Part shown: positions 1 to 11,979 of the stretch, piece after piece
How positions within the stretch are numbered: position 1 is the stretch's first letter
Layout: each line of letters starts with the position of its first letter
Assembly (NCBI GenBank): GCA_037447655.1
Contig: JBBHKE010001700.1
Location: forward strand, 1 to 64,000
From: Zygnema cylindricum
Lineage: Eukaryota > Streptophyta > Zygnematophyceae > Zygnematales > Zygnemataceae
Direction of reading: 5' to 3'
Length of the DNA stretch: 64,000 bases
The notes under the pieces: model-generated
Told to the model about the DNA's origin: nothing
The model's input: only the letters and a program-made list of their open reading frames with translations
Databases searched by the model: none
Translations under genes and position numbers: made by a program

Positions 1-2705
1 ACGACCTGGAAAAATTTCCAATCCATCGAAGGCAATTGATACGACGTCAAAAACAAGAGTCAATAAAATTTATAAAAAAAAAAAACAAAAAAAAAAAGCG
101 TTTTTAGTCAGCAGTTTAAGGAAAGAGTGGGGAAATTACGTAATGTAAAACCCTTACCGGTGTCACAATTCGCAATAGATTTCCAATTTGCACAGTACGC
201 ACGAAACGAAAGCGCGAATACTACGCACGATAAGCATTTAACAATGATGAAATTTTAATAAAATGCGAATAAAACCATGTATCCGTACATTTTCGTACAT
301 TTGCGTACTGTCTTTATACATTGCAGTACTTTTACAGCTATTAAGGGGGGTTAGAGGAATTCTAGGGTACATTCTCGTGCATTCTCTTATACTTGTGTTA
401 AGCGCCAACATTTAGGGCCAAGTTCCATTAGACTAAAACTGGGGTAGTTTACAGAAATCCGGAACTTACCAAAACGTACCGCTTATTTTGTTTTTATACA
501 AAAACATACATTACAATGAATCTTACCAATACTCCCCGAAGGTCTGGGAGATAATACTGGGCGTAGGATGTTCATCCGCGAAGCGTTCTATTGATTTTTC
601 TCTGTAGTTGCCAACGTACCTGTAAGAGGTGGGTTGGCACATACATAGAATAATTAATAGTGACACGCTGAACGAAAAAGCTACGTGTCATGATGGAAAA
701 CCAACGAAAATTGACAAAATTTGCACATGGTATGTACTTTTTAAAATGCAACTGAAAATTAAGAAAGAAATCTCGAAACAACCCTTCGTCGTGCAATTCC
801 TTTCGTCACACTATTTCCAGCAGAATTTTTTGTCATGTTCAAAAATAGGAAATCTAAAAAATGAGTTGGGTAAAAGACTGACACTTTTAGAAAGTACAAA
901 TGTTCATTACGACTTGGTACGCAGGTACATAGTACTTATGTGAGGATTTTAAGTGAAATTTGTCGGTATGAAGATTTTTTAAAGATTTTGAGTATCCGGT
1001 CAAAACCCACGTGGTACCACTCAATGTATAACACGTGGATTACATAGTCTTTGTGATGGAACATCGACTCAATTAACCCGGTATGTAGAATTAGCCGTAC
1101 GGTTACAAAAACGTTTGATGGAACTTGACCTTTATTCGTACATTTACGTACAGTGTCTGTTATTTTTCGTACTTTATATTTAGGATACATTTTGTACGTT
1201 TTCGTATATTTCAATTATACGGAATCACATCATTCGTACATAGGCTAAAAGCATTCGTATATTTCAGTACTTTTGGGGTTATTGAAGGGGGGATTTTAGG
1301 GTGTTTAAGGTACTTCTCGTGCATTTCGTACATTCCAGTAAATTACAATACAACAGCCTTACATTATCCGTACTCTTAGGTTTATGGGTAACACCTCTAG
1401 TACAGTGCGTACATTTCTGTATGTTTTTGTACGTTCTAGGATTTTTTAAGGATTTTTTAAGGATTTTTTAGACTGTTTTCGTACATTGTACAGCGAAAAC
1501 TACAGCAACAAACAGTATGAAAGTAACGACTACTATGCAATAATCGTAGAAGTCCATATCGGTACGAATTAGACATGTATGGATCTTGTCAAACTGTCAA
1601 AGTATTTCGTAACAGTTCGCCGTACACATAGGTGGTCCCAAACTCTCGATAAAATGCACCTGTGAAACGAGACCGGACTAGGCGATCGCAGAAAAGTTCA
1701 AGACTGTCAAGAGTGTTCACATTGTTAGTTTGTTACGAAAAATATCTTGTGAGGTGTACAAAGAGGTATGGACTTTCAAACAAGATCCACACCGTTGAAT
1801 ATTTTGGGATGACACCAGATTCGTAGACTTAACGGTGGAGTATCGACAAAGATTGTCGTCAGCAAAAGCCACGTGAACGACATTACAATACGAAAAGCAC
1901 GAAGGAAATGATAATGTATACAAAATTACGTTATTACTACAGGCGCAAACATCAGCAGGTCCTACAGAACGTTACAAAGGTGTACATCTTCCGTGCAAAA
2001 AGGTAAGAGAGTCTTGAAATTGTTTCAAAGCATGACGGCAAACTTTCTGGCATAATTCACTATTGCATGTTCCTCATTTGACCCAGGCAAGAAAAAGACC
2101 GCAAAAGACGATGATTAAGCCACTTCCCATATGAAAGTAAGGTATTTTAACTGTCGTTTTCCTCCAAAACTTAAGGTACGACCCCATGCAGTTGTAACTT
2201 AGCGAACTTACTTTGAATTTTAGCGCATATTCGGCGGAACCGGATTTCAGGTGTCTCTATGTGTTTCCGCTAAATTGTTACTTAAGTTTGTGACGATTGT
2301 AAACGTCGACAATACCCGTGACGGCTGTCACCGTGTACAATCTGTCTTTGCCGCGACGTATTTTTTTGACGCATCGCAAGACACATCGTAATTTTGAAAC
2401 GATTTTCGTATGTTGCATGTCTTTGCTTGACATGTAGACATACTGCCTTGTTGTCGCGGCTGTACAACATGCCATTGCGTAAGCCTCTCCCGTTTGGCCA
2501 CCATGACTTCGCAGATTTTTCACCTTCACAAATTTTACAACTTTTCGTGAAATGACACTGCAACATCGAGAACCATGCAAAAAAAATTCGTACAAGGTGC
2601 ATGGGGACAAAAAAACCAATAAAGTACTTTTTTACTTTCGTCAAAAAATTTCATTTTATTTCCCCACGTAGGAATATGCTTTTTTATTGGTGTAAACGGT
2701 TTTAC
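1..2705. other. Intergenic, AT-rich, no gene seen
   Basis: No open frame here looks like protein. The stretch is unusually rich in GTAC-containing words such as TTCGTACATT, densest at about 270-330 and 1120-1500, and has a short direct repeat of GGATTTTTTAA near 1438-1470. It may be old transposon sequence, but no termini could be found. Confidence 0.6.
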
Positions 2706-2710
2706 TAAGC

Positions 2711-3598
2711 TGAAATTTTGTGGTCTCCATTGACCCACAGAATGAGCAGCCTACGTAAAGCCTCTAGGATAATATTTGCCCCTTCTATTTTCCCGCTGAA
2801 TAAGCGCCGCCCACGCACACAAATATTCAAACCACTCTCACCCTTGTGAGGACAAGACTCTCTTGTGTCTAACGCAAAAAGAATTACTGAATTTTCTCCC
2901 CTGATGAGTAAGTTATGGTTGGTCAAAGATGACCTTTATAGTTACAAGTTCTCTTAGAGAGAGAGGTACCTAAATATTACTAAGTCTCGGTCTGCCTACT
3001 CACGACTACCTACTACTAAACCTTAGTCCGATAGGAACACTATATAGTACAAGAAGGTTCAATGGGCAATGTACTTATTGTACGACCATTGTACGACAAG
3101 GTCTACAAGGTGACACCTGTCAAATCAGAAGCCATAGTTCCTCCTCCCATCTTCTCCGGTATCAAACAATGTGGCGCCACGTGGCACCGCGTGACGCTAT
3201 CTCTGTATGCCGCCAAAATATCAGTTCGCGTGGCGGCTATAATGACGGCCGTCCGATCAAAACATATTTTACACGGTTCAGATTCGCGTGCATGCAGGAA
3301 TTGCTCCTTTTGGTTAGTTTGCTGTTAATTAGCTGTTGCGTTAAAGTTTATATATTTATGAAACCCGTCACGTGTATCGTTTCGTAACGCCTTAATGGTT
3401 AAGGCGTTAAGCTATAGGGAATCTAGTGGTCGCAGGTTCAAATCTAGACTTAGGCATCATTTTAGCAAAATACCCTTTACTTCAAAAACTGCCACTTTCT
3501 AAATATGGCGGCAGCCATGGCGCACATTTGATCCTCACTCTCTTCTTTAAAGCAAAACTAAAATAGGGAAGTGAACTATTAATTACCTCTTTTCAACA
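2711..3598 (-). repeat. 3' LTR of the first copia element
   Basis: This 888-bp direct repeat matches 8760-9648 along its length. It lies directly after the RNase H stop codon at 3612, the expected position of a 3' LTR for a minus-strand element. It begins TGAAATT next to the target duplication and ends ...TTTTCAACA. A related 3' part recurs at 14019-14442. Confidence 0.93.
3386..3460 (+). other. tRNA-like segment inside the LTR (left copy)
   Basis: On the strand opposite the retrotransposon the sequence contains TGGTTAAGGCG (3396-3406), a match to the RNA polymerase III A box, and GGTTCAAATCT (3435-3445), a match to the B box. The two are 39 bases apart, close to tRNA spacing. The whole block resembles eukaryotic tRNA-Arg (CCTAATGGATAAGGCG...GCAGGTTCGAGTCC), with a plausible anticodon arm TAG...CTA between the boxes. 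The acceptor stem is poor, so this is a tRNA-derived relic rather than a working tRNA gene. The other LTR copies also contain it, so it belongs to the LTR. Confidence 0.6.
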
Positions 3599-3611
3599 CT
3601 CCCCTTAATTC

Positions 3612-5383
3612 CTAGTCACTTTTCAATTTTAATCCACAGTTTTCTCTGCAATAAATCAACTTAGGGGAAGACACTGCTTTTGTTATCATGTCTGCAATCA
3701 TTTCTTTATCAGTTTTATGAACCAGTTTAATAATTTTATTTTCTACCTTCTCTCTGACAAAGCTTAGTCTAATATCCATATGCTTAGCTTTGAAGTGATG
3801 TTTCCGATTAGCTGCAATAGAGATAACAGCTTGATTATCACAAAAAACATTTTGAGTTCCAGACTTCATGAACCCATGTTCTTCAAGAAGAGATTTAACG
3901 CACATTAATTCTTTGGTGGCAGCATAGGGAGCCATGTATTCAGCCTCCATAGTGGACTGAGCAACAACTTTTTGTTGCTTGCTACTCCAACAACATGCAC
4001 CGAATCCAATTTGCAACACATATCCAGTCGTACACCTCTTTAAAGGCACATCTCCATAATTGGCATCACTCGAAGTGGTGATGTCAGTGTGCTCCCCTCC
4101 AAAATGCAACCATAATTCCCTTGTCCCCACCAGATACCTCATCACCCTTTTGGCAGCCTCCAAATCTCTCTTTTTTGGTTCATTTAGATTTCTACTAAGG
4201 ACACCTACAGCTGCAGTTATATCCGGACGGGTACAGTTCATAAAATAAATTAAATTGCCTACAATCTGCCGATAAGGGATATTTTCCATAAATTTTCTTT
4301 CTATCTCGTCCATCTCATCATTAATGATGAATATTCCTCCCTCTTCACTCCCCTCACTCACTTTCTTCAAATCCATGGGAGTAGTACATCCGTTTGCTTT
4401 CTCCATTTGAAATTTTTCTAGCATATTACCGATTGCTTCTTTTTGAGTGAGTCTTATAATTCTATTCCCTCTATCTCTCTCCATCTGAATTCCTAAAATG
4501 TACTTTGCTTCGCCAAGATCTTTCATATCAAAACTGCTTCTAAGATCCCGTTTTAGTTTGTTAATTTTATCTAAGGACTTGCTTAAGACCAACAAATCAT
4601 CCACATAAATAGCAATAAATATCACTCCATTCTCATCCTCCAATAAATATATAGAGTGATCTGAACTAATTCGGATATACCCCAAACCGGTCAGAAATTT
4701 GTCGCGCTTTATATTCCACTGTCGCGGGGCTTGCTTAAGCCCATAGAGTGATTTTATCAGTTTGCAAACTTTGTTTTTTTCCCACTTTCCACGAATCCTT
4801 CCGGTTGCTTCATGTAAATTTCTTCTTCCAACTCTCCGTGCCAAAAGGCAGTTTTAATATCCATCTGGTGGATTTCCATATCCTCCGCTGCGGCTATACT
4901 TAAAAGGATTCTAACAGAAGGAAATCTGACTACAGGTGCAAAGGTTTCTTCGTAGTCTATCCCCTCTTTCTGAGTATAACCTTTTGCAACTAGCCTAGCT
5001 TTGTACCTCTCAATGGTAATATCCGGGTTTAATTTAAGTTTAAATACCCACCTACATCCAATCGGTTTTCGGTCCGGTGGACAATCTACCAACTCCCATG
5101 TATTGGCTTCCATGATAGAGGCCATTTCTTCATTTGTAGTTGTGATCCACCGGCTACTTTCTGGAGTGTTTATGGCCTCTAAGTATGTTTGAGGTTCATC
5201 TGGGTGAGACATCTTTGTGAGTTGGCTATTTACTTCTCTTTTTTGAAGTCGTTTACTACTTCTTCTTCCCCCTTCAAAATCGGACGCCAGTATGGAAGGC
5301 ATCCTTGGGTTTCGTTTAGGGAGATTTTCAGCTCCCCTATCTTCCAATTCCGGTGTCTTATCAAGTTCCTCTTCAGTTTCCAC
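3612..5383 (-). pseudogene. copia reverse transcriptase and RNase H (frameshifted)
   Basis: Two overlapping frames (5383 to about 4778, then to 3612) encode the copia RT and RNase H. RT landmarks are RYKARLVAKGYTQKEGIDY, the MDIKTAFWHGEL block, SLYGLKQAPRQW and the catalytic YVDD of IYVDDLLVL. RNase H landmarks are the STMEAEYMA block, FCDNQAVISIA and KAKHMDIRLSFVREK. The frames join at a run of seven A (minus strand) at 4772-4778, where one extra base shifts the frame between the GFVE and NKVCKL blocks. Apart from this the protein is well preserved. It would copy element RNA into cDNA in cytoplasmic virus-like particles. Confidence 0.93.
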
Positions 5384-6496
5384 TTCGTATTGTGGTGTTG
5401 CCTCGGATGTTGTCCTTTCCTCCTTCTCCTTTGGTAAATCTGCAGATTTTTCTTTTTCTCCCTCTCCCTCTCCCTTCTCTTCATTTTCAAAGTTAAAGTC
5501 AGAAAACTGATCCGTTTCAAATCTGATTTTGACTTCCCTATTTTATTTGTATGGATCAATGGACTTCTCTTCATTCATCACCACTATGTGTTTTACCAGA
5601 ATTATATCTCGTTTTTTCAAGTCATTCACTCGGTATCATTTTGTGCTCTCATCATATCCTACAAGATATCCTTGCTTCCCTCTCCCCTCTAACTTCCATT
5701 TAGTCTTATCGGAATCCAAACTATAGACTTGACTTCTGATCACTCTCAAACTAGACAAATCAGGCTTTCTTCTTGTCCACCTCTCATACCGAGTTTCCTC
5801 CTTATTTGCTGAAGTTAGGACTCTATTTTTGATGAAATTAGCATAGTTCATAGACTCCGCCCAAAACTGCAACCCTATCCTCTTATCAGTTAACATACTT
5901 TTGGACATATCTCCTAAAGTTCTATTCACTCTTTCTGCTACTCCATTTTGTTCCAAATTATAGGGAACAGTTTTCTCATGATGAATTCCTTCTTCTTTAA
6001 GATATTCTTCAAATTCCCTTGAGGTGTATTCTTTCCCATTATCACTTCTTATCTCTTTTATTCAGGTTTCATGTAGTTTTTCACTCCATACTTTATACTC
6101 TTTGAGACATCTTAATACCTCTGACTTATGTCTGAGAAAGTATACCTTCGTGTATCTAGACCAATCATTTGTGATGGTTAACATCCATCTCTTCCCCCCA
6201 TGTGAAGCATACCTAGCAGGTCCCCAAACATCAGTGTAAACTAGATCTAATACTTTCTCTCTCCTAAATGTGGTTGCCTTTGGAAATGGAAGTCTATGAA
6301 TCTTCGCTTGGGCACATCCACTACAATCATCAAAGGTCTTATCATCCTCAAAAGTAATACCCTCCACTATTCCCTTTTTCTTCATTTTCTTTAATCTATC
6401 TAGATGCACATGCCCCAACCTTTTATGCCAAAGCATCATCTCACTTTCACACGAGTAGGGAACACTATTTTCATTCCAAAGAACAATTTTGAACAT
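5384..6496 (-). pseudogene. copia integrase and linker (interrupted)
   Basis: The integrase zinc-binding part is seen as LWHKRLGHVH (HH) followed by CSGC (CC). The catalytic triad is visible as YTDVWGP (first Asp), RSDNGKEY (second Asp) and EQNGVAERVNR (Glu). A TGA stop at about 6062 splits the protein between the first and second catalytic blocks. The part from 5384 to about 5635 is the variable Glu/Ser/Lys-rich linker between integrase and RT and is also shifted in frame. The enzyme would insert the cDNA into the host genome, producing the 5-bp target duplication found here. Confidence 0.9.
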
Positions 6497-6516
6497 TCCT
6501 TGACTGCCCTTCTTAG

Positions 6517-6830
6517 CTATGAATAAACCTCATTATCAAACCTTGCTGTGAAGATTCTTTTCCTAGTTCCTGTTTCAAACTCCTTTTCATCTAGGACAGC
6601 TGTTGAGACTAGGTTCTTGCTAAGCTGTCGGATGTAAAGAACGTCTGAGAGTGTTACAATTGAGGCCTTTCCATCAACTAGAACCTTCAAGTCAACAGTT
6701 CCAACAAGACTTGTGGTTACTACTCTACTATCTCCGTACTCTATCTCAACTGTTGGGATTTTTCTCAGTTTAGTGAACCACCGCTTATCTTTGCACATAT
6801 GAATTGAAGCCCCTGAGTCTATGATCTACC
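6517..6830 (-). pseudogene. copia aspartic protease region
   Basis: On the minus strand the retroviral-type aspartic protease signature IIDSGASIHM is readable at about 6784-6815, followed by the usual copia stretch ending in SDVLYIRQLSKNLVS. A TAG stop sits just upstream of the signature, where many copia proteases have Trp. The frame differs from that of integrase, so there is a shift near 6500. The protease would cut the Gag-Pol polyprotein. Confidence 0.85.
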
Positions 6831-7576
6831 CATCCTCGGGTGGATCCCTCTTACCTCCGAAAGCACACTTTTGTCTCCGTGGAATGTTGACATGCTTTTC
6901 AGTGTTTTTCAGATTAAGAAGAAGCTCCTCAAGCTCCTCTTCTGGTTCAGTTTTTCCTTCCACTTGAGTCACGAAATCCTTTTTCTTTTCTCCATCCCTT
7001 GAGGTTCCTTTACCATATTTTGTTGTTATGAGACAACTGCTGGTACTGAAGATGAAGAAGATGCAGCAGTAGTCATCGTAGAACAAGTCAAGAGAGGAAG
7101 CTTCCACAAATACCGATTGCTGAAGAGCAACTTTGACAGACTATAACTTTCAGAAAAACGATCTTAACGTCCTGAAAATTTGCCACGATGTAGATAACAT
7201 ACAAAACAACACACACACAAAAGTGCAATCAATTCCGCTCACAAATATGTGAGATATGTAGAAATGAAATTACATAAAACTGTGTGTATAGTTTTCATAT
7301 CATTTGTTCCTATAAACCAAATTCACTAAGTCCTACTTTTATACACTGAAACTACACTAAGCTGTACGGAGGCATTCCAACCGTACATCTAACATTCTAT
7401 CACAAATATTTACACCGAAGTTCAGACAACGTAAAGTGATAATGATCTAGTCACGCCTCGTCACTATTTGTTGGTGGCGCCTGTCAGCGGTCCGATTAGA
7501 GGATTTGGCACCGTAGAATTGACTTCACGAAGTCCAGTGGTCCTGCCGAATTTCCGTACGTCCACGGAGGAAATAC

Positions 7577-8755
7577 TCACGCATTCTCCCAAGTGACGAC
7601 CCGTGTCCCAAGTGTGAATGAACCGTGAACTCCCAACTTCACTGTCACACCAATTTTGGTAAGTAATGACCTAAACTCAACCAAAAATAGCTTAAGTCCT
7701 GAACAACTCTCTCTCTCACAGCTGAGGCATAAAGAGGAATAAAGCTTTCTAAAAACAACATCTTTCAATAAAAAATGTGAAAGTTTGACACAATCTGCCA
7801 TATAGTGTCCCGGTTTCTTGCAGAAGTGACATAATTTTCCTCGTGAAGTTCCTCTCCCCTGTCTATCAAATCTGCCACCTCTTTGTCCTCTTCCACCAAA
7901 GTTTTGATAGCGATCTTTCCATCTCTCCTCATCACGCTTCCGCCAATCAGCTCTTGACAATGCTTGAACACTTGGACTCCCTCTCCTAAGCTCTATGGTA
8001 CTTTTTTTCACTAAAATCATTCCCACTGTTTCATCCCAATTCCAATTGCTATCTCCCATGTCCTGTAATTGGTTAATGATGTTCTCATTTTCTTCAGGTA
8101 ATTTCATCATTAATGTGTTCACTCTTTGTCTCTCGAACCATGAGTTACCTGCACTCTCTAACTCTCCAAATAATGCTCCTAAATCATTGCAATAATTATT
8201 CATACTTCCTCCTTTATAAGTATAAGCTGCAATCTTATTTTTGGCCAACTGTTGTTGCAGCAATGATCCACTCTTATATTTGTTAACTAGTGATATCCAA
8301 ATCTGAGATTAAGATTTGACATGCATAAGAGGAATGGCAATGCCCTTTGCTACACTTTTAAGAATTAAGAGCTTAGCAACCTTGTCTTTGTAGTTCCACT
8401 TTTCATACTCTAATCTTTTGGTCTGAACCCTTGTCGCCCTTTTTGGTGGTGCTGCTGCCGGTATCGCCTTCGGCAGTGGTGTCACTTGAGTTGCAACTCC
8501 TCCCTTTTCTCCTTCCATGACAATCTCCTCTTCTTCCTCATCTTCATCCTCGGTGATGGTGGTAGCTGTTTTACCAACTATAGAGGCGGAGGTGTTAGAA
8601 AAACATGTCCTTCCAAACCTAGGTGGAGGTGGGCATCGAATTTGTCCAGACACTATGCCCCATAGATGCTTGTCAAATAGTTCTCCCTCGATCATCATTT
8701 CCCAATAAATAAAGGCTGATCCATCAAATATAGGCACCCTAGAGGGTGGGCCCAT
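7577..8755 (-). pseudogene. copia gag (one in-frame stop)
   Basis: Gag begins at the ATG at 8755-8753, which lies inside the primer binding site directly after the 5' LTR. The N-terminal part contains FDGSAFIYWEMMIEGEL, the usual copia gag opening. An in-frame TAA at 8309-8311 interrupts it. The second part (to 7577) has a typical gag core and a zinc knuckle CHFCKKPGHYMADC (CX2CX4HX4C). An acidic and proline/alanine-rich insertion (about 8440-8570) is unusual for the family. After the knuckle the frame runs into unrelated residues, and 7116-7576 may be inserted DNA. Gag would form the virus-like particle and bind element RNA. Confidence 0.85.
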
Positions 8756-8759
8756 AACC
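8747..8759 (-). promoter_or_regulatory. Primer binding site, half-tRNA(iMet) type
   Basis: The minus-strand bases directly next to the 5' LTR read GGTTATGGGCCCA. From established knowledge, this is the primer binding site type of Drosophila copia, which pairs with the anticodon stem-loop of initiator tRNA-Met rather than its 3' end. The ATG within it pairs with the CAU anticodon. The same ATG is in frame with gag. Confidence 0.8.
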
Positions 8760-9648
8760 TGAAATTCTGTGGTCTCTATTGACCCACAGAATGAGCAGCC
8801 TATGTAAAGCCTCTAGGATAATATTTGCCCCTTCTACTTTCCCGCTGAATAAGCGCCGCCCAGGCACACAAATAATCTGACCACTCTCACACTTGTGAGG
8901 AATAGACTCTTTTGAGTTGAACGCAAAAAGAATCACTGAATTTGCTCCCCTGAGCAGTAAGTTATGGCTGGTCAAAGATGACCTTTATAGTTACAAGCTC
9001 TCTTAGAGAGAGAGGTACCTAAATATTACTAAGTCTCGGTCTGCCTACTCACGACTACCTACTTCTAAACCCTAGTCCAATAGGAACACTATATAGTACA
9101 AGAAGGTACAATGGGCGATGTACTTATTGTACGACCATTGTACGACAAAGTCTACAAGGTGACACCTGTCAAATCGGAAGCCATGGTTCATCCTCCCATC
9201 TTCTCCGGTATCAAATAATGTGGCGGTACGTGGCACCGCCTGACGCTATCTCCGTATGCTGCCAAAAGCTCACATCGCGTGGCGGCTATAATGGCGGCCG
9301 TCCGATCAAAACATATTTTACACGGTTCAGATTCGCGTACATGCAGGAATTACTCCTTTTGGTTAGTCTACTGTTAATTAGCTTTTGCGTTAACGTTTAT
9401 ATAATTATGAAACACGTCACGTGTATCGTTTCGTAACGCCTTAATGGTTAAGGCGTTAGGCTATAGAGAATCTAGAGGTTGCAGGTTCAAATCTAGACTT
9501 AGGCATCATTTTAGCAAAATACCCTTTACTTCAAAAACTGCCATTTTCTAAATATGGTGGCTGCCATGGCGCGCCTTTGATCCTCACTCTATTTCTTTAA
9601 AGCAAAAATAAAATAGGGAAGTGAACTATTAATAGCCTCTTTTCAACA
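8760..9648 (-). repeat. 5' LTR of the first copia element
   Basis: This is the 889-bp partner of 2711-3598 with the same TG/CA ends, followed by the second copy of the TAAGC duplication. It would hold the promoter for the minus-strand transcript. It contains the same tRNA-like block on the plus strand at about 9435-9510 (A box 9445-9455, B box 9484-9494). Confidence 0.93.
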
Positions 9649-9653
9649 TAAGC

Positions 9654-10180
9654 TTAAAACACATTGCTGATGTTGTCTATGATAAGTTTGAAGATGACGT
9701 GACAGTGGGTGGAAAAAACCCAAAACGACAAATTGTACTTTACAAATTTGCTATTTCTTCGTACTGTCGCAGCTTTACGACGCTAATATATAAAGGAAAA
9801 CGATAGAAAAAAAACTCGGACTTAGCCACATGGGGCGACACCGTTAGCCCGGAACTACAAAATTATAATTTGTAGCAAAAAAAATGAAATTGCCAAAATA
9901 GAATTCGAGTCACGTTGAAATTGTGAATATACTCCAGTTTGTTGTCTCGCTTGTTTTGACCCAATTTCGCCTCCATCCAGCTCATCGTCAAACTTCTATT
10001 GAAATAACCTCGCAACGTGGTTTTAATTAAAGTTTGAAAATGTGGACGAATAGTCAAACATTTTCGCACGAGTCAAAGGTTTTTGACTTTTTTTTGCAAT
10101 AAGCGGATTACCAAAGAACAAAGCCACTCTCAGTTTCGAGGCGGTACGGATTTTTTTCTAATGTAGGCCGTGTGTTGAAA
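9654..10180. other. Intergenic, no gene seen
   Basis: The flank of the first copia element is AT-rich with no convincing open frame or repeat structure. Confidence 0.5.
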
Positions 10181-10990
10181 TGTATGTCTTTTCTAGGTCT
10201 GAAAAAAAGAAATATTAATTAAAAGGAAGTCAGCAAAGGCAGCCTGCTCCTTGCTCCAATCTCCTATCCCCATACTTTTTGCATTCACTGAAGAGCCATG
10301 GCTGCCTATACTGTCGAAGGAGAAAGAGAATAGGCTAATACTAAGTCTGTAGTAAAATAGGATGTAGGAACCAGGATTTAATCTTGGTACCTATCATTAG
10401 AAAACAAATATTTAGCTTTATCATATAGTTTATGAGCAATGTTGAGATATAAAAGGTACGATAGGTATATAAAGGTTTATGCAAAGAGAATACCAAGTAA
10501 GAGATGACCAAAATTTTGCATTTGCCTATATTTGAACTTGGGCCTGCGCCCTGCTAGTAAACCTATGCCTTATCCACTAAGGTGTTGATAGCTGTTAGAC
10601 ATATGTGGCTCGATACTTAAATAAAACGTTAGTGACGAGGCTTTCATTTAATGGAACGAATTGAAGTCAGTAAAATTTCAACGAGCGAGAAAAAGGACGA
10701 TGGCCTTAAAAATTCTACAGCCAAAAAGATTTGGCGCGTCGTCAAGATCGAACGCGTTATGTTGATCGCCGTATTTTGAACGAACTTCACACGAATGGCT
10801 ATTTTGGCGACACTTTGCGAAAAAGGAGGAAAATGACACGTGGCATCATCCAATAGGATGCCGGAGAAAAAAATGACACAGTGGCGACAACTTATTTGCC
10901 ATGTGGCAACCGAGAGTGGTGCCACATAATTATGTACATAAAGTACAGCGGCTACCGTACTTTGTATGTACATTATGTAGTGTATAATGT
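10181..10990 (+). repeat. LTR-like block related to the first copia family, opposite orientation
   Basis: Read on the minus strand, this block has the same order of landmarks as the LTRs at 2711-3598 and 8760-9648: a segment with TTCTCCGGCATC and ATGCCACGTG, then TGTCGCCAAAATAG, then a tRNA-like segment (A box about 10566-10579, B box about 10529-10539, minus strand), then GGCAGCCATGGC, and a final TTTCAACA-like end. Nucleotide identity is low, so it would be a diverged relative. No internal coding region is attached, which suggests a solo LTR. The ends are approximate. Confidence 0.45.
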
Positions 10991-11979
10991 TTTGATTTGT
11001 CTGGAGGAGCTGTGAGTAGGTTCTTAGGACTTAGACATTTTTTTTTTGGAAAGCCCTCTCGCCTAGAGGCCATTTGTTTAAATTCGATGTCTTTGAACAA
11101 ACTTAACTATAAACTCAGTTGACCATTTTTTGTAATTTTTTTTGCATTTTCTGTAATTCTTTTTGCTTCAGACTCAAAAGAGTCCAGCCTACACACATGT
11201 ACGATTGGTCAGAGTTTTTGTTTGCCAAGGTGGCGGCATTTCTAATGGAAATTCAAAGTGGGGAATATTGTCCAAAACACATGTTCAAGATAGGAAATAA
11301 GCATACAAAAGTCTTCTTTTACGAGGGTGAAGTTGTATTGGGGTTTTGACTGTCAGGGTGTCAGTCATTTGGGTTTGTATCAACTTAGAGTCGGCATTAT
11401 CTTGATAAGCTCCTTTGGATTTGCAGTTTCTATAGGGGAGGGAATGGAGCCTATAGAATTTCATCGTGGTGGTCTCTCGATCAATGGATGCCATTTCACA
11501 AAAGCGAAGTACGTGAAGGCGCCTCTTTCACCCTCCCTTTTGCACTTTAATGTCTATCTCACAATTCTTGCAATAAAAATCGACAAACATGGTACCAAAT
11601 GAAAGATCTTTAAAAAGTTACAATTGACTATCTTTCGACGTATTTTAATGGCAAGTAGAGTGAGAAAAGATGAAAAAAAATCGAGAATCTGTGAGGAAAA
11701 GTTTTGAAATTAGAGAAGTCAAAGCTTCCATAAGTGAGCTTGACGTCAAAATGTCACAAACCCAAAACATCCATAATGTCACAAAAAACAAGTTGCTTAC
11801 AACTATAGCAATTTTGTAATTGTCATCAATTGTCGCAAGTTTTGTAATCATCTATAACCGTCACAAAATACACCCACTTGTTCATCCGTCACAATTTAAA
11901 GTAACTATTTCATTCTGTTATAGCGAAACGCTTTGAATTTTGTACAGAAAACCTTCTCTAAAAAACAAAGTACCAAGAC
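10991..11979. other. Intergenic, no gene seen
   Basis: Short open frames exist on both strands near 11119-11602 but none has a recognisable motif or splice-supported extension. Nothing else stands out. Confidence 0.45.

Larger units (their letters stand above)
2706..9653 (-). mobile_element. Ty1/copia LTR retrotransposon, complete ends, decayed coding
   Basis: Two long direct repeats (2711-3598 and 8760-9648) both run TGAAATT...TTTTCAACA on the plus strand, with canonical TG/CA ends. They are flanked by an identical 5-bp target duplication TAAGC (2706-2710 and 9649-9653). On the minus strand the interior reads gag, protease, integrase, reverse transcriptase, RNase H, which is the copia order. 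The first 260 bp of the two LTRs differ at very roughly 8 percent by eye, so the insertion is not recent. The polyprotein is broken by in-frame stops and frameshifts, for example one extra base in an A run near 4772-4778. The region 7116-7576 does not translate as pol and may be a further insertion. The element is very unlikely to be autonomous. Confidence 0.95.

Noticed and set aside
629-1379. Coding frames of 84-104 codons on both strands
   Set aside because: They overlap each other antisense, have no motifs and sit in GTAC-rich low-information sequence.
3386-3460. Functional tRNA gene
   Set aside because: The A and B boxes fit, but the acceptor stem pairs poorly and the block is part of every LTR copy, so it is called a tRNA-derived relic.
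11119-11602. Host gene on the plus strand
   Set aside because: Two adjacent open frames look mildly protein-like but have no conserved motif, no clear splice-site support and no neighbours that help.
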